Shown: piece after piece, positions 52,793 through 63,026 of the stretch
Layout of the letters: each line of letters starts with the position of its first letter
How positions within the stretch are numbered: the stretch's first letter is position 1
NCBI RefSeq assembly: GCF_018457175.1
Contig: NZ_JAGFNU010000001.1
Location: forward strand, 1-64,000
DNA from: Pseudohalocynthiibacter aestuariivivens
Lineage (GTDB): Bacteria; Pseudomonadota; Alphaproteobacteria; Rhodobacterales; Rhodobacteraceae
Reading direction: 5' to 3'
Length of the DNA: 64,000 nucleotides
The notes under the pieces: model-generated
Told to the model about the DNA's origin: nothing
Seen by the model: only the letters and a program-made list of their open reading frames with translations
Database searches by the model: none
Program-made: the position numbers and the translations under genes

Positions 52793-53658
52793 TGTTTGAA
52801 ACGCAATTGAAAGAAGACAATGCGCTTGTTCAAAGTGTCTTGTCAGCCACACTTCGGGGATTGCACGGGCATTCTGTGAATGCCGCAATGCTATATGCGG
52901 TGCGGGGCGGAAAGGGGTTACGTGGATTTCTGGTGCTGGAGAGCGCACGGATACACGGCATCTCTCCGGAACAGTCTGTCTATCCGGCTGCGGCTGTAGA
53001 GGCGCTGCATACCTATTCGCTGGTCCATGATGATTTACCCTGCATGGATGACGATGATTTGCGCCGGGGTTCGCCTACGGTGCATGTCAAGTGGGACGAG
53101 GCGACCGCCGTATTGGCTGGGGACGCGTTACAGACCTTGGCGTTTGAGCTTTTGACCTATGCCGAAATTGGACCAGCAGACAGACGATTGTCGCTTATCA
53201 TGACGCTAGCCCATGCAGCAGGTGCGCGTGGCATGGTGTTGGGGCAGGCACAGGACATTGCAGCCGAAACAGCGAAACAGCCGCTTTCGCTTTCCGAGAT
53301 TACAGAATTGCAGCGTAACAAGACAGGCGCTTTGATCCGCTGGTCGGCAGAGGCTGGCGCATTGATCGCAGCCAAAGACCCCGAACCAATGCGGCATTAT
53401 GCGCGCGCACTCGGCCTTGCCTTTCAAATTGCTGATGACATCTTGGACGTAGAAGGTGATGCAGCTAAGACAGGCAAGCGCCTGCAAAAAGACGCGGATG
53501 CAGGCAAAGCCACCTTTGTTTCGCATTTGGGGCTCGACGGCGCAAGAACACGGGCCAAAGAGTTGGTCGCACAGGCAGAAGCAGCACTTGATCCATTTGG
53601 TGACGCGGCGAATAACTTGCGGGAAGCGGCGCGTTTCGTTATTGCCCGCGAGAGTTAG
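52792..53658 (+). CDS. ispA: Farnesyl diphosphate synthase IspA
   Basis: The 288-residue all-helical prenyl synthase has the first aspartate-rich motif DDLPCMDDDD (80-89), the second motif ADDILDVEGD and a GKGLRG segment binding diphosphate. It condenses isopentenyl and dimethylallyl diphosphates to farnesyl (or geranylgeranyl) diphosphate. It sits between xseB and dxs, linking two steps of isoprenoid synthesis in one unit. Confidence 0.94.
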   Translation: MFETQLKEDNALVQSVLSATLRGLHGHSVNAAMLYAVRGGKGLRGFLVLESARIHGISPEQSVYPAAAVEALHTYSLVHDDLPCMDDDDLRRGSPTVHVKWDEATAVLAGDALQTLAFELLTYAEIGPADRRLSLIMTLAHAAGARGMVLGQAQDIAAETAKQPLSLSEITELQRNKTGALIRWSAEAGALIAAKDPEPMRHYARALGLAFQIADDILDVEGDAAKTGKRLQKDADAGKATFVSHLGLDGARTRAKELVAQAEAALDPFGDAANNLREAARFVIARES

Positions 53659-53683
53659 TTAAGCCCCGAAAGGGCAATGCGCG

Positions 53684-55624
53684 ATGAGCGATGATATGAG
53701 TGATAAACCTAACACCCCTCTGCTGGATCAGGTTCACCTGCCAGCAGATATGAAGGGTTTGTCAGACGCAGAATTGAAGCTCTTAGCAGATGAATTGCGC
53801 ACAGAAACGGTAAGCGCAGTTTCAGTTACAGGCGGGCATCTGGGTGCCGGGCTTGGGGTGGTTGAGCTTACGGTAGCGTTGCACGCTGTGTTTGACACGC
53901 CAAAAGACCGGTTGATCTGGGACGTGAGCCACCAGTGTTATCCACATAAAATTCTGACCGGTCGGCGTGATCGTATCCGTACCCTGCGCATGAAAGATGG
54001 GCTTAGTGGTTTTACCAAACGCAGCGAAAGCCCTTATGACCCCTTTGGCGCCGCGCATTCATCGACCTCGATTTCGGCGGCATTGGGGTTTGCCGTCGCG
54101 CGTGATCTGGGTGGTGTAACAGAGCACGGGATCGGTGATTGCATCGCCGTGATTGGTGATGGCGCCATGTCAGCCGGTATGGCCTATGAGGCAATGAACA
54201 ACGCAGGCCATTTGAAAAAGCGTCTGATTGTCGTTTTGAACGACAATGAAATGTCTATTGCACCACCTGTCGGGGCGATGTCATCTTACCTTTCCAGCCT
54301 ATATGCAGGTGCCCCGTTTCAGGAGTTTAAGGCGGCAGCCAAGGGTGCAGTAAGCCTGCTGCCCGAACCTTTTCAGGAAGGCGCACGCCGGGCCAAGGAA
54401 ATGCTGAAAAGCATGACAGTTGGCGGCACTTTGTTCGAAGAACTTGGGTTTTCCTATGTTGGCCCTATCGACGGGCATGATCTTGATCAGCTTTTACCAT
54501 TGCTGCGCACCGTGAAAGAGCGCGCGACCGGGCCGATGTTGATTCACGTGATCACTAAGAAGGGCAAGGGGTACGGCCCTGCTGAACGCGCACGCGACAA
54601 GGGTCATGCCACGGCAAAATTTGATGTGCTGACCGGGGAGCAGAAGAAAGCACCTTCAAACGCGCCAAGTTACACAAAAGTTTTCGCCGATGCTCTTTTA
54701 GCTGAGGCCGCAGAAGACAGTAAGATTTGCGCCGTCACCGCTGCGATGCCGGATGGGACCGGGCTGAATTTGTTTGCGGAACGCTACCCAAGCCGGTGCT
54801 TTGATGTTGGTATCGCCGAACAGCATGGCGTTACATTCTCCGCAGCTTTGGCAGCCGGTGGAATGAAGCCATTCTGCGCGATATATTCAACTTTTCTACA
54901 ACGCGGTTACGATCAGGTTGTGCATGATGTGGCAATCCAGCGTTTGCCAGTTCGGTTTGCGATTGATCGGGCGGGGCTGGTCGGGGCCGATGGGGCCACC
55001 CATGCCGGGGCATACGACATCGCCTATCTTGCAAACCTTCCCGGGTTCATTGTCATGGCGGCAGCTGATGAGGCTGAGCTTGTGCATATGGTGGCGACTG
55101 CTGCGGCCTATGATGAAGGCCCGTCCGCCTTTCGATTTCCACGAGGCGAAGGCGTTGGGGTTGAACTGCCCGAACGTGGCCAGCCCTTGGAGATTGGCAA
55201 AGGCCAATTGATTGCAAAAGGTGCGCGGGTTGCAATTCTGTCATTTGGCACGCGATTGTCAGAGGTTCAGAAGGCCGCTGAAGCGTTGAGCGCGAAGGGG
55301 ATCAATCCGACAATTGCGGATGCGCGGTTTGCCAAACCTCTGGATAAAGAGATGATCCTGAACCTCGCCGCTGAACATGAGGCCCTGATAACGATCGAAG
55401 AGGGCGCTGTTGGTGGCTTTGGTAGCCATGTCGCACAGCTTCTTTCCGATGAGGGGGTTTTTGACGAAGGGTTGAAGTTTCGCTCGATGGTGTTGCCGGA
55501 TATTTTCATTGATCAGGCGAGTCCCGAAGATATGTACCGTGTTGCGGGATTGTCGGCGGCAGATATAGAGGCGAAAGTGCTCGAAGTTCTTGGCGTCGCG
55601 CGTATCGGAGAAATGCGGGCTTAA
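53684..55624 (+). CDS. dxs: 1-deoxy-D-xylulose-5-phosphate synthase Dxs
   Basis: The 646-residue thiamine-diphosphate enzyme makes DXP from pyruvate and glyceraldehyde 3-phosphate, the first step of the MEP pathway. Visible marks are [17 protein letters not shown], the TPP motif [15 protein letters not shown], Glu379 in GIAEQHG and a C-terminal transketolase domain. ATG 53684 or 53696 may start the protein; an AAAGGG site lies upstream of both. A conserved extragenic repeat lies just after the stop. Confidence 0.96.
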   Translation: MSDDMSDKPNTPLLDQVHLPADMKGLSDAELKLLADELRTETVSAVSVTGGHLGAGLGVVELTVALHAVFDTPKDRLIWDVSHQCYPHKILTGRRDRIRTLRMKDGLSGFTKRSESPYDPFGAAHSSTSISAALGFAVARDLGGVTEHGIGDCIAVIGDGAMSAGMAYEAMNNAGHLKKRLIVVLNDNEMSIAPPVGAMSSYLSSLYAGAPFQEFKAAAKGAVSLLPEPFQEGARRAKEMLKSMTVGGTLFEELGFSYVGPIDGHDLDQLLPLLRTVKERATGPMLIHVITKKGKGYGPAERARDKGHATAKFDVLTGEQKKAPSNAPSYTKVFADALLAEAAEDSKICAVTAAMPDGTGLNLFAERYPSRCFDVGIAEQHGVTFSAALAAGGMKPFCAIYSTFLQRGYDQVVHDVAIQRLPVRFAIDRAGLVGADGATHAGAYDIAYLANLPGFIVMAAADEAELVHMVATAAAYDEGPSAFRFPRGEGVGVELPERGQPLEIGKGQLIAKGARVAILSFGTRLSEVQKAAEALSAKGINPTIADARFAKPLDKEMILNLAAEHEALITIEEGAVGGFGSHVAQLLSDEGVFDEGLKFRSMVLPDIFIDQASPEDMYRVAGLSAADIEAKVLEVLGVARIGEMRA

Positions 55625-55633
55625 GAGTTTTCA

Positions 55634-55653
55634 TGCCTCCGGCGGGGATATTT
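55634..55653 (+). repeat. Extragenic repeat copy 1 (TGCCTCCGGCGGGGATATTT)
   Basis: This 20-mer lies 9 bp after the dxs stop and recurs exactly, inverted, at 59322-59341; a partial version occurs at 59261-59279. It resembles an extragenic sequence I associate with Rhodobacteraceae genomes, usually sitting at gene ends. Confidence 0.75.
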
Positions 55654-55693
55654 CCGGGATAAAGAAAGCGGTTACGAAGCTTACGGTTTGCGA

Positions 55694-56578
55694 TTATTTA
55701 TCTGCCGAAGTTTTCTGTTGTTCTTCAGCCAACAAAGCGGCCAGACCTTCATTATATGCCGGAAATTTCAATCTGACGCCCAGCTCTGTTTTAATCTTAT
55801 CATTTCTGACTCGCTTGCTTTCAGCATAAAAGCTGCGCGCCATTGGTGTCATTTCGGCTGTTGCGTAGTCGACCGCTGGCGGCAGAGGGAGGCCGAGCAA
55901 TTCAGCGGCATGGGCGATCACTGTTTCTGGCGGGGCGGGATCATCGTCACAAACATTGTATATGGCGCCGGGGTTGGGCCGGGCAATGGATGCTGCCAGA
56001 ACCTGCGCAATATCGGCAACGTGAATGCGTGAAAATACCTGACCGGGTTTGATGATGCGACGTGCAGTACCCGCCCGTACCTTTGCAAAGGGGCCACGAC
56101 CGGGGCCGTATATTCCCGCAAGGCGAAAGATGTGCAGCGGCAACCCGGTTTCAGAAGCGAGTGTTTGCCAGGCAGCTTCGGCAGCAACCCGCATTTCGCC
56201 GCGTCGTGTTGATGGCGTGAGCGGTGTATTCTCATCGACCCAAGCACCTTGGTGATCTCCGTAAACACCTGTTGTAGACAGATACCCCACCCATTTGAGT
56301 GAAGACGCGCGGGCGGAAATCTGGTCGCGCAGAACGGCCAAAACAGGATCACCCGCCTCATTCGGGCCAGCGGAAATCAAAAGATGGGTCGCTTTGGCCA
56401 GATAAGTCGAAATATCCTGCCCCGGCCACAATATTGGTGTGACTCCGGTTGTCCGCAGAGCTTCGGCCTTATCCTTGGACCGTGTGGTTCCGATGACTTG
56501 CCAATCTTCAGATAGCAGGAGCGCACCAAGCGCTTGGGCTGAGTAACCGTGACCAAAGGAGAGTAATATCTGTTCCAT
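55694..56578 (-). CDS. NAD(P)-dependent epimerase/dehydratase-like protein (YeeZ type)
   Basis: The 294-residue atypical SDR starts with a Rossmann fold whose glycine loop reads SFGHGYSAQALG, as in YeeZ-like proteins. It then shows YLSTTGVYGDHQG (active-site region) and FRLAGIYGPGRGPFAKV. The substrate is unknown. It converges on dxs. The extragenic repeat lies between the two genes' ends. Confidence 0.82.
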   Translation of the reverse strand: MEQILLSFGHGYSAQALGALLLSEDWQVIGTTRSKDKAEALRTTGVTPILWPGQDISTYLAKATHLLISAGPNEAGDPVLAVLRDQISARASSLKWVGYLSTTGVYGDHQGAWVDENTPLTPSTRRGEMRVAAEAAWQTLASETGLPLHIFRLAGIYGPGRGPFAKVRAGTARRIIKPGQVFSRIHVADIAQVLAASIARPNPGAIYNVCDDDPAPPETVIAHAAELLGLPLPPAVDYATAEMTPMARSFYAESKRVRNDKIKTELGVRLKFPAYNEGLAALLAEEQQKTSADK

Positions 56579-56828
56579 GGTGTGACTATTGGGAAATCAT
56601 CCGGGCAGTGCAACGCCTGAAATGATTTATGGATTTCTTAGTTGTCGCTTTTTGGCAGGACCTCTCAGGCGGGTTGTTTGCCACCTGCAAAGTAAGTGTG
56701 ACGGAATCGCCTCAAGGGACGGGGTTGTTTGAAAATCACTGGCACTTTTGTTGCATGGCCGCTAGATGCAGCACGAATTCGCGAACAAAGGGTGGCGCTG
56801 CCGTTGCCCATATTCTGGAGATTTCTCT

Positions 56829-58319
56829 GTGAAAGCTGACTTTGTGACCAGTCTGCAAAATGACTGGCTTGGCAACATTCGTGCCGATCTTCTGGCCGGG
56901 CTTGTTGTTGCGCTGGCGCTAATACCCGAAGCAATTGCATTCTCGATAATCGCTGGGGTGGATCCAAAAGTGGGGCTATTTGCGTCATTTTCAATTGCAG
57001 TGATTACTGCGATTGCAGGTGGCCGGCCGGGGATGATTTCAGCAGCAACTGCTGCAACGGCAGTATTGATGGTGACTCTCGTACGAGACCATGGTCTGGA
57101 GTATCTTTTGGCGACGACAGTTCTGGCTGGTCTGCTTCAGATTGGTGCTGGGATGTTGCGCCTTGGCAGTGTAATGCGCTTTGTCTCTAAGTCAGTGATG
57201 ACCGGGTTCGTGAATGCGCTGGCGATTCTGATTTTCATGGCGCAACTACCTGAGCTGATCGGGGTGACCTGGATTACTTATGCGATGGTCGCTGGCGGTT
57301 TGGCGATCATCTACCTGTTTCCGCTTTTGACAAAGTCTATTCCATCGCCGCTGGTGACGATCGTCGTTCTGACGGGCCTTGCGATGTATTTTGGGCTGGA
57401 TGTGCGGGTTGTTGGCGATATGGGAGACCTGCCCGATACGCTTCCGGTATTTCTTTTGCCGGATATACCGCTGACACTCGAAACCCTGCGCATCATTTTT
57501 CCGGTTTCAATCGCGATTGCGGTTGTGGGTTTGCTTGAAAGCTTGATGACTGCGACCCTCGTGGATGATTTGACTGACACGAAATCTGACAAGAACCGGG
57601 AATGTATTGGCCAGGGTTTGGCAAATACTGCCACGGGCTTCATTGGTGGCATGGCAGGATGCGCGATGATTGGCCAATCGATGATCAACGTGAAATCGGG
57701 CGGTCGTGGACGCCTGTCGTGTTTCGCTGCAGGGGTATTCCTGTTGTTTCTGATTGTCGTGCTCGGGGATTGGGTTAAACAAATCCCGATGCCAGCACTG
57801 GTGGCGATCATGATCATGGTATCTGTTGGTACATTTAGCTGGTCTTCGCTCAAGAATTTGAAAGAACATCCGACAGCCTCGTCCGTTGTGATGGTGGCAA
57901 CCGTTGTTACGACGGTGTTCAGCCACAACCTTGCAATAGGTGTTTTGACCGGAGTTTTGTTGTCAGGAATTTTCTTTGCCTGGAAAATTGCGGCAGTGTT
58001 TCGCGTGACATCAACGCCGACAAACGGCGGGCGTGGACGCCACTATCTCGTTGAAGGTCAATTGTTTTTTGCGACAGCGCCAGACCTTTCAGATGCGTTT
58101 GACTTTAACGAGGTGCTGGAACATGTCACGATTGACGTAAGTCGCGCGCATATCTGGGATATTTCGTCGGTCAGCGCATTGGATATGGTTGTTCTCAAAT
58201 TTCGCCGCGAGGGTGCGGAGGTTGAGATTGTTGGTATGAATGAAGCAAGCGAAACCCTGATGGGACGGCTTGCCGAGCACGACAAACCGGGCGCGTTAGA
58301 ACGGCTGATGGGACATTGA
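56829..58319 (+). CDS. SulP-family anion transporter with STAS domain
   Basis: The 496-residue protein has the SulP transmembrane core ([19 protein letters not shown], then [18 protein letters not shown] and about ten further spans) and a C-terminal STAS domain (about 405-490). Members carry sulfate, bicarbonate or other anions. The frame opens at ATG 56766, but GGAG nine bases before GTG 56829 gives a better start. The Usp gene's better ATG lies 11 bp past its stop (an earlier ATG only 2 bp past), suggesting a shared transcript. Confidence 0.88.
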   Translation: MKADFVTSLQNDWLGNIRADLLAGLVVALALIPEAIAFSIIAGVDPKVGLFASFSIAVITAIAGGRPGMISAATAATAVLMVTLVRDHGLEYLLATTVLAGLLQIGAGMLRLGSVMRFVSKSVMTGFVNALAILIFMAQLPELIGVTWITYAMVAGGLAIIYLFPLLTKSIPSPLVTIVVLTGLAMYFGLDVRVVGDMGDLPDTLPVFLLPDIPLTLETLRIIFPVSIAIAVVGLLESLMTATLVDDLTDTKSDKNRECIGQGLANTATGFIGGMAGCAMIGQSMINVKSGGRGRLSCFAAGVFLLFLIVVLGDWVKQIPMPALVAIMIMVSVGTFSWSSLKNLKEHPTASSVVMVATVVTTVFSHNLAIGVLTGVLLSGIFFAWKIAAVFRVTSTPTNGGRGRHYLVEGQLFFATAPDLSDAFDFNEVLEHVTIDVSRAHIWDISSVSALDMVVLKFRREGAEVEIVGMNEASETLMGRLAEHDKPGALERLMGH

Positions 58320-58330
58320 GGATGGCTGAT

Positions 58331-59179
58331 ATGGCAAAAATTATCGCGCTGGTTGACGGTTCGGTTTATTCGGAAAGTGTCTGCGACTACGCGGCGTGGG
58401 TCGCACTGCGAAAAGATGCCTCGGTTGAAGTGATGCACGTCCTGGGGCGCAGGGACGAAGCAAAATCAAACCTGTCTGGCAATATCGGCCTTGGAGCGCG
58501 TACAAAACTTATGGATGAGCTTGCGGATCTTGACGCACAGAAAGCAAAGTTTGGCCAGCAACGCGGCCGTGCAATTCTTGAGGATGCGGAAGCACGTCTG
58601 CGAAGTGATGGTGTGGAACATGTCACCACAAGATTACGCCATGGTGATCTGATCGAAGAGCTTCTTCTGGCGGAAAAAGATGCAGATCTGGTCGTCATCG
58701 GGAAACGCGGCGAGGCAGCAGATTTTGCGACCCTTCACCTTGGGTCAAACCTTGAAAGAGTTGTGAGAGCATCCAGAATTCCTGTGCTCGTAACATCACG
58801 TGCTTTTTCCGAACCGTGCAGTTTTCTGCTCGCTTTTGATGGTGGAAAAAGCGCGATGAAAGCGGTGGAGCATGTTGCGAAGAGCAAAGTTTTTGCGGGC
58901 CTCAATGCGCAATTGCTGACGGTTGATGAGCCAACAACAGTGAAAAATCGCGCGTTGGAAGGTGCAGCCGCCACGCTGAAGAATGCGGGTTATGTTGTTG
59001 AGAGCACGGTTGTTAAAGGTGATCCAGAAGCAGTAATTTCTGAACGTTGCAAATCGGGAAGATTCGATATGCTTGTTATGGGTGCTTACGGCCATTCGCG
59101 GATTCGCAGTCTTATCATCGGATCAACAACAACAGAAATGGTTCGGCTTTGCCAGATTCCGGTGCTGCTGTTCCGGTGA
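58331..59179 (+). CDS. Tandem universal stress protein (two UspA domains)
   Basis: The 282-residue protein has two UspA repeats (about 1-145 and 155-282). The second ends with GAYGHSRIRSLIIGST, matching the ATP-binding G-x2-G-x9-G(S/T) pattern; the first has GKRGEAADFATLHLGSN. The best start is ATG 58331, with GAGG spaced nine bases upstream; ATG 58322 has its GAGG directly abutting. Coupling to the SulP gene suggests a regulatory partnership, which is inferred. Confidence 0.86.
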   Translation: MAKIIALVDGSVYSESVCDYAAWVALRKDASVEVMHVLGRRDEAKSNLSGNIGLGARTKLMDELADLDAQKAKFGQQRGRAILEDAEARLRSDGVEHVTTRLRHGDLIEELLLAEKDADLVVIGKRGEAADFATLHLGSNLERVVRASRIPVLVTSRAFSEPCSFLLAFDGGKSAMKAVEHVAKSKVFAGLNAQLLTVDEPTTVKNRALEGAAATLKNAGYVVESTVVKGDPEAVISERCKSGRFDMLVMGAYGHSRIRSLIIGSTTTEMVRLCQIPVLLFR

Positions 59180-59260
59180 AGACGACCAGATACTGCTTGA
59201 AACATTAAAAATTTGAGGCGCACAAGTGCGCCAATTCTTCTGGCACGTCGTGCGATTTTG

Positions 59261-59341
59261 CGCTCCGCGCGGGGATATTTAAAGGATGTAGAAAAGGTAA
59301 AACCGCCATTCTTTTTCCCCAAAATATCCCCGCCGGAGGCA
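59261..59341. repeat. Convergent extragenic repeat hairpin
   Basis: CGGGGATATTT (59269-59279) pairs perfectly with AAATATCCCCG (59322-59332). The right arm is an exact inverted copy of the 55634 repeat, and the left arm is a variant (GCTCCGCGCGGGGATATTT). It lies between the ends of the Usp and DEAD-box genes and could act as a two-way terminator. Confidence 0.65.
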
Positions 59342-59396
59342 TCATGCACCCCGCTAGGGGTGCGTAAATGTTTGGCGCGCTTGCGCGCCTCGATTT

Positions 59397-60710
59397 CTAA
59401 GCGGCAGGCTTACGCACAGAGCGGCGGCGACGCTGTTGATTTGGTTTGTCGCCAGACGGCTTTGCGGTGGCTGCGTTTCTTCGGCCGCTTCCTCCGGCGT
59501 GCGATCTGGCTTTGCCACCACCGTGTGGTGCGCTTTTACGCCCGCCCCGGTTGCCGCCTCGTGGCTCAGGCTTCTCTTCAGCCGGGCGAATGCCACCGAT
59601 CACCTTGATTTCGGTTTTCATGATTTTTTCGATTTGCCGAAGATATCCGATTTCCGTTGCGGCGCAAAAAGCAATGGCTTCGCCGTCTTTTCCTGCGCGC
59701 GCGGTCCGGCCAATGCGGTGAATATAGTTTTCCGGCACTTCTGGCAGATCGTAGTTATAGACATGGCTGACGTCAGGGATATCGATTCCGCGGGCTGCAA
59801 CGTCGGTTGCAACCAGAATACGCGCCTCGCCTGATTTGAAGGCTTTCAATGCTCGTTCGCGTTGGCCCTGGGATTTGTTGCCATGGATCGAGACAGCGTC
59901 AAATCCGCGAGCAACCAAAGTGTTTTTAAGTTTTTCAGAGCCATGTTTTGTGCGGCCAAAAACGAGAGCGAGACCTTCGGGCGATTTGTTCAGGTAACTC
60001 ATGAGCAGATCCGTCTTTTCACCTTGTGAAGCGAAATGTAGAGATTGCGTCACTTTATCGGCAGCTTTGCCAGGAGGGGCGACTTGAATGCGCACTGGGT
60101 TTGTCAGGTATGCGGCGGAAAGCTCGTTCATCTGCTTGGGCATCGTTGCTGAAAACAGCAGGGTTTGACGAGGCGTTCCAAGAAGGGGAGCGATTTTGCG
60201 GAGGGCGTGAATGAAGCCAAGGTCGAGCATTTGGTCAGCTTCATCGAGCACGAGGTACGTCGCGGAATTCAGGAAAAGCGCACGACGATCCACCAGATCG
60301 ATCAGGCGGCCTGGAGTTGCGACAAGAATATCTGTACCTCCAGCCAAACGCTTGATTTGGGTATTGATTGATGTTCCGCCAACGACGGTTACAACTTTCA
60401 GATGGCTACCAGAAACGTAGGTCGAAAGGTTTGCTGCGATTTGGTTTACCAGTTCACGCGTTGGGGCAAGAATCAGCGCCTTGACGGATTTTGATTTACG
60501 CGCTTCGGTCTGAGACATGAGGCGATTGATCAATGGCAAGCCAAAGGCCGCAGTTTTTCCGGTTCCGGTTTGGGCAAGGCCCATCAGGTCACGCCCTTCT
60601 ATAATTAATGGAATGGCACGCGCCTGAATCGGAGTTGGTTTATCATAACCAGCGGCTGTGATTGCGGTCAGAAGTTTGGGCGAAAGGCCCAGATCAGTAA
60701 AATTGGTCAT
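59397..60710 (-). CDS. DEAD-box RNA helicase, RhlE-like
   Basis: The 437-residue helicase has the Q motif GYDKPTPIQ, Walker A QTGTGKT, PTRELVNQ, DEAD in YLVLDEADQMLD, SAT, and HRIGRTARAG. A basic Gly/Arg/Lys-rich tail follows (about 375-437), as in RhlE proteins. It likely remodels RNA or ribosome precursors and may be cold-inducible; nothing in the upstream DNA proves this. It stands alone, leftward. Confidence 0.92.
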   Translation of the reverse strand: MTNFTDLGLSPKLLTAITAAGYDKPTPIQARAIPLIIEGRDLMGLAQTGTGKTAAFGLPLINRLMSQTEARKSKSVKALILAPTRELVNQIAANLSTYVSGSHLKVVTVVGGTSINTQIKRLAGGTDILVATPGRLIDLVDRRALFLNSATYLVLDEADQMLDLGFIHALRKIAPLLGTPRQTLLFSATMPKQMNELSAAYLTNPVRIQVAPPGKAADKVTQSLHFASQGEKTDLLMSYLNKSPEGLALVFGRTKHGSEKLKNTLVARGFDAVSIHGNKSQGQRERALKAFKSGEARILVATDVAARGIDIPDVSHVYNYDLPEVPENYIHRIGRTARAGKDGEAIAFCAATEIGYLRQIEKIMKTEIKVIGGIRPAEEKPEPRGGNRGGRKSAPHGGGKARSHAGGSGRRNAATAKPSGDKPNQQRRRRSVRKPAA

Positions 60711-61189
60711 ATTGACCCCTTATATGGTCATGCAGCACGAGAATGCGCCGCATGTATGAAACAGCGGAGTAGGGCCAACACTAATGCGGCCACTTATCTG
60801 CGGTTGCGCCCTGAAGCGTGCCCCGGACCGGATGTCCAAAAAGCAGATCAAGGCGTCAGAACCCCGCGTGAATTGGGAACTTGGGAATTTGAGGGGTCGC
60901 CGAAGCGGAACCCGCATGTCTGTTCTTATCTCACCAATGGGTGGGCTGCTCACGCGGCAGCGGGACTAGACAGGGTGCGTATTTGCCCTTTCTGCTCAGA
61001 TGTCAACTGTTTAAGATAAACCGAAGCATGCTGCGTGACAGTGTGTCATTCGCAAAGTGTATCGTTTGCATGGTTTTTGCGCCAGGAAAGCACCAACTGA
61101 ACATCTCGGGCGATCGCCTCTTTCCCCCGCGTGCGCCTTAGGCTAAGAACCCGCGTCCGCTGATGGACAAAACGTAAAGGAGGCCCGTG
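60711..61189. other. Intergenic region between the helicase and asd
   Basis: About 480 bases hold two divergent starts. I see no RNA motif, IS sequence or convincing small gene. A frame at 60720-60953 (minus) lacks a ribosome site. The asd ribosome site AAGGAGG lies at the right end. Confidence 0.5.
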
Positions 61190-62212
61190 ATGGGTTACAA
61201 AGTCGCTGTCGTAGGTGCCACAGGTAATGTGGGCCGCGAAATGCTGAATATTCTGGCTGAACGCCAGTTTCCTGTGGATCAGATTGTTGCGGTTGCAAGC
61301 CGTAGATCTCTGGGCACCCAAGTCAGCTTTGGCGATAAAACTCTCACGACCAAGGACCTTGATACGTTTGATTTTTCCGGTTGGGACATCGCACTATTTG
61401 CCGTGGGCTCTGAGGCTACAAAAAAATACGCGCCACTTGCTGCTCGTGCGGGATGCTTGGTAATCGATAACTCGTCGCTTTATCGCTATGATCCCGCTGT
61501 GCCGTTGATTGTACCCGAGGTTAACCCCGAAGCGATCAAAGGTTATGCCAAAAAGATGATCATCGCTAATCCCAACTGTTCAACTGCGCAGATGGTTGTG
61601 GCTTTGAAACCGCTGCATGATCGTGCGCGGATCAAGCGGGTTGTTGTATCAACATATCAGTCTGTTTCCGGGTCTGGGAAAGACGCTATTGATGAACTTT
61701 GGAACCAGACCAAAGGTATGTATGTTCCGGGCCAGGAAGTTGCGCCAAGCGTCTATCCAAAACAGATCGCGTTCAACGTTATTCCGCATATCGATGTTTT
61801 CCTTGAGGATGGCTCTACCAAGGAAGAATGGAAAATGGTCGCCGAAACCAAGAAGATTGTCGATAAGTCAATCAAAGTAACTGCAACCTGCGTGCGGGTG
61901 CCCGTTTTTGTCGGCCATTCCGAAGCGATCAACATCGAGTTTGAAGAGCATCTGGATGAAGACGAAGCGCGTGATATTTTGCGTGAAGCACCCGGCGTTA
62001 TGGTGATCGATAAACGAGAAAGCGGTGGTTACGTGACCCCGGTTGAGTGTGTGGGTGACTACGCAACGTTTATCAGTCGTATTCGGCAGGACAGCACGAT
62101 CGACAACGGGATCAACCTGTGGTGTGTCAGTGATAATTTGCGCAAGGGCGCGGCGCTGAACGCCGTGCAGATTGCAGAACTGTATGGCCGGGAAATTTTG
62201 AAAAAAGGCTAG
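61190..62212 (+). CDS. asd: Aspartate-semialdehyde dehydrogenase Asd
   Basis: The 340-residue enzyme reduces aspartyl phosphate with NADPH on the route to lysine, methionine, threonine and diaminopimelate. It has GATGNVGREML for NADP, nucleophile Cys130 in NPNCSTAQ and the GHSEAINIEF stretch. AAGGAGG precedes ATG 61190; GTG 61187 is an alternative. It is monocistronic, with a terminator after it. Confidence 0.96.
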   Translation: MGYKVAVVGATGNVGREMLNILAERQFPVDQIVAVASRRSLGTQVSFGDKTLTTKDLDTFDFSGWDIALFAVGSEATKKYAPLAARAGCLVIDNSSLYRYDPAVPLIVPEVNPEAIKGYAKKMIIANPNCSTAQMVVALKPLHDRARIKRVVVSTYQSVSGSGKDAIDELWNQTKGMYVPGQEVAPSVYPKQIAFNVIPHIDVFLEDGSTKEEWKMVAETKKIVDKSIKVTATCVRVPVFVGHSEAINIEFEEHLDEDEARDILREAPGVMVIDKRESGGYVTPVECVGDYATFISRIRQDSTIDNGINLWCVSDNLRKGAALNAVQIAELYGREILKKG

Positions 62213-62237
62213 TTCCAGATCGTGAAGAGATCTTTGA

Positions 62238-62261
62238 GGGCGGCATTGGCCGCCCTTTTTT
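62238..62261 (+). terminator. Rho-independent terminator of asd
   Basis: GGGCGGC and GCCGCCC form a 7-bp stem around a four-base loop, followed by six T residues, 25 bp after the asd stop. Confidence 0.93.
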
Positions 62262-62723
62262 CGTGACGTTAGTGCTAAAAGTTTTGTTGGTGAGTTGTTG
62301 TCGGCGTGACGCGATCTCGAGCAATCGGTCAGAATCGGGCCGTTTGTGCTGCGCCTAACGCTGAGTTTTAACTGGGAGCAACGAAGCAGATAAGCGAACT
62401 GATTTGTTCGTAAAAGCGGGCACATCGATACAAACTTGATGCACCCGCCAAAAATTTATTTTCGGATGTTGCCACTCACAGCAATCACCCGGACTAACAG
62501 AACGATTGTCGCAAGTTCTCAAATAATGTCAATATGATATTATTAACCTTTCGTAAACTCGCTCATAAATTGAAGAAATCTGCAAGAATTCGTCTTTGCC
62601 TAGAAGTGTAAACTAATTGTTAACTTATAACTCACAAGTACAAATGTACTTTTAGGTATTTGCTCCTAAACTGGGTATGAAACGCGACTAACCAAACGAT
62701 TTGAAACTGAGAAGAATATCATA
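62262..62723. other. AT-rich intergenic region upstream of the winged-helix gene
   Basis: About 460 bases without a gene. The right half contains the inverted repeats described at 62636-62670. I see no RNA gene or IS remnant. Confidence 0.5.
62636..62670. promoter_or_regulatory. Two adjacent inverted repeats, candidate operators
   Basis: AAGTAC-AAAT-GTACTT (62636-62651) is followed without a gap by TTTAGG-N8-CCTAAA (62651-62670). They lie 53-88 bp before the start of the winged-helix gene and could be its autoregulatory sites. No binding is shown. Confidence 0.5.
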
Positions 62724-63017
62724 GTGATTGAAACAAGTAAGATTGCGCAGCTTCGGCGGTTGTTACACAGCATGGAAGAATCATTAGGCCTGGTAGAACT
62801 GTCGTCTACTGAGCGAGATGTTTATTACGCCGCTAGTGAGCTTTCAGAACAAGACAGAATCGTTCGCAGTGATGACTTACAGGAGCACCCTTTGATTAAC
62901 GGTGTCGCGAAACCAACGTATTTCAGGGCGCTAAAAACGCTCGTTAAACTTGGGTACTTGCATCATGCTGCGGGGACGAAGACGGGCAAGTATGTTGTAG
63001 ATCTGCCATCAGAATAA
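62724..63017 (+). CDS. Small winged-helix DNA-binding protein
   Basis: The 97-residue protein has an N-terminal helix (SKIAQLRRLLHSMEESLGL) and a winged-helix body (VYYAASELSE, KPTYFRALKTLVKLGYL as the recognition helix, ending GTKTGKYVV). I do not recognise a named family. The TTG-start membrane gene begins nine bases after its stop, so the two form a pair. Confidence 0.75.
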   Translation: MIETSKIAQLRRLLHSMEESLGLVELSSTERDVYYAASELSEQDRIVRSDDLQEHPLINGVAKPTYFRALKTLVKLGYLHHAAGTKTGKYVVDLPSE

Positions 63018-63026
63018 GGAAGCGAT

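Noticed and set aside
60720-60953. 77-codon frame upstream of the DEAD-box gene
   Set aside because: No ribosome site or recognisable domain, and it lies in a region expected to hold promoters.
60980-61189. A SAM-II or other riboswitch upstream of asd
   Set aside because: No conserved SAM-II core or pseudoknot pattern was visible.
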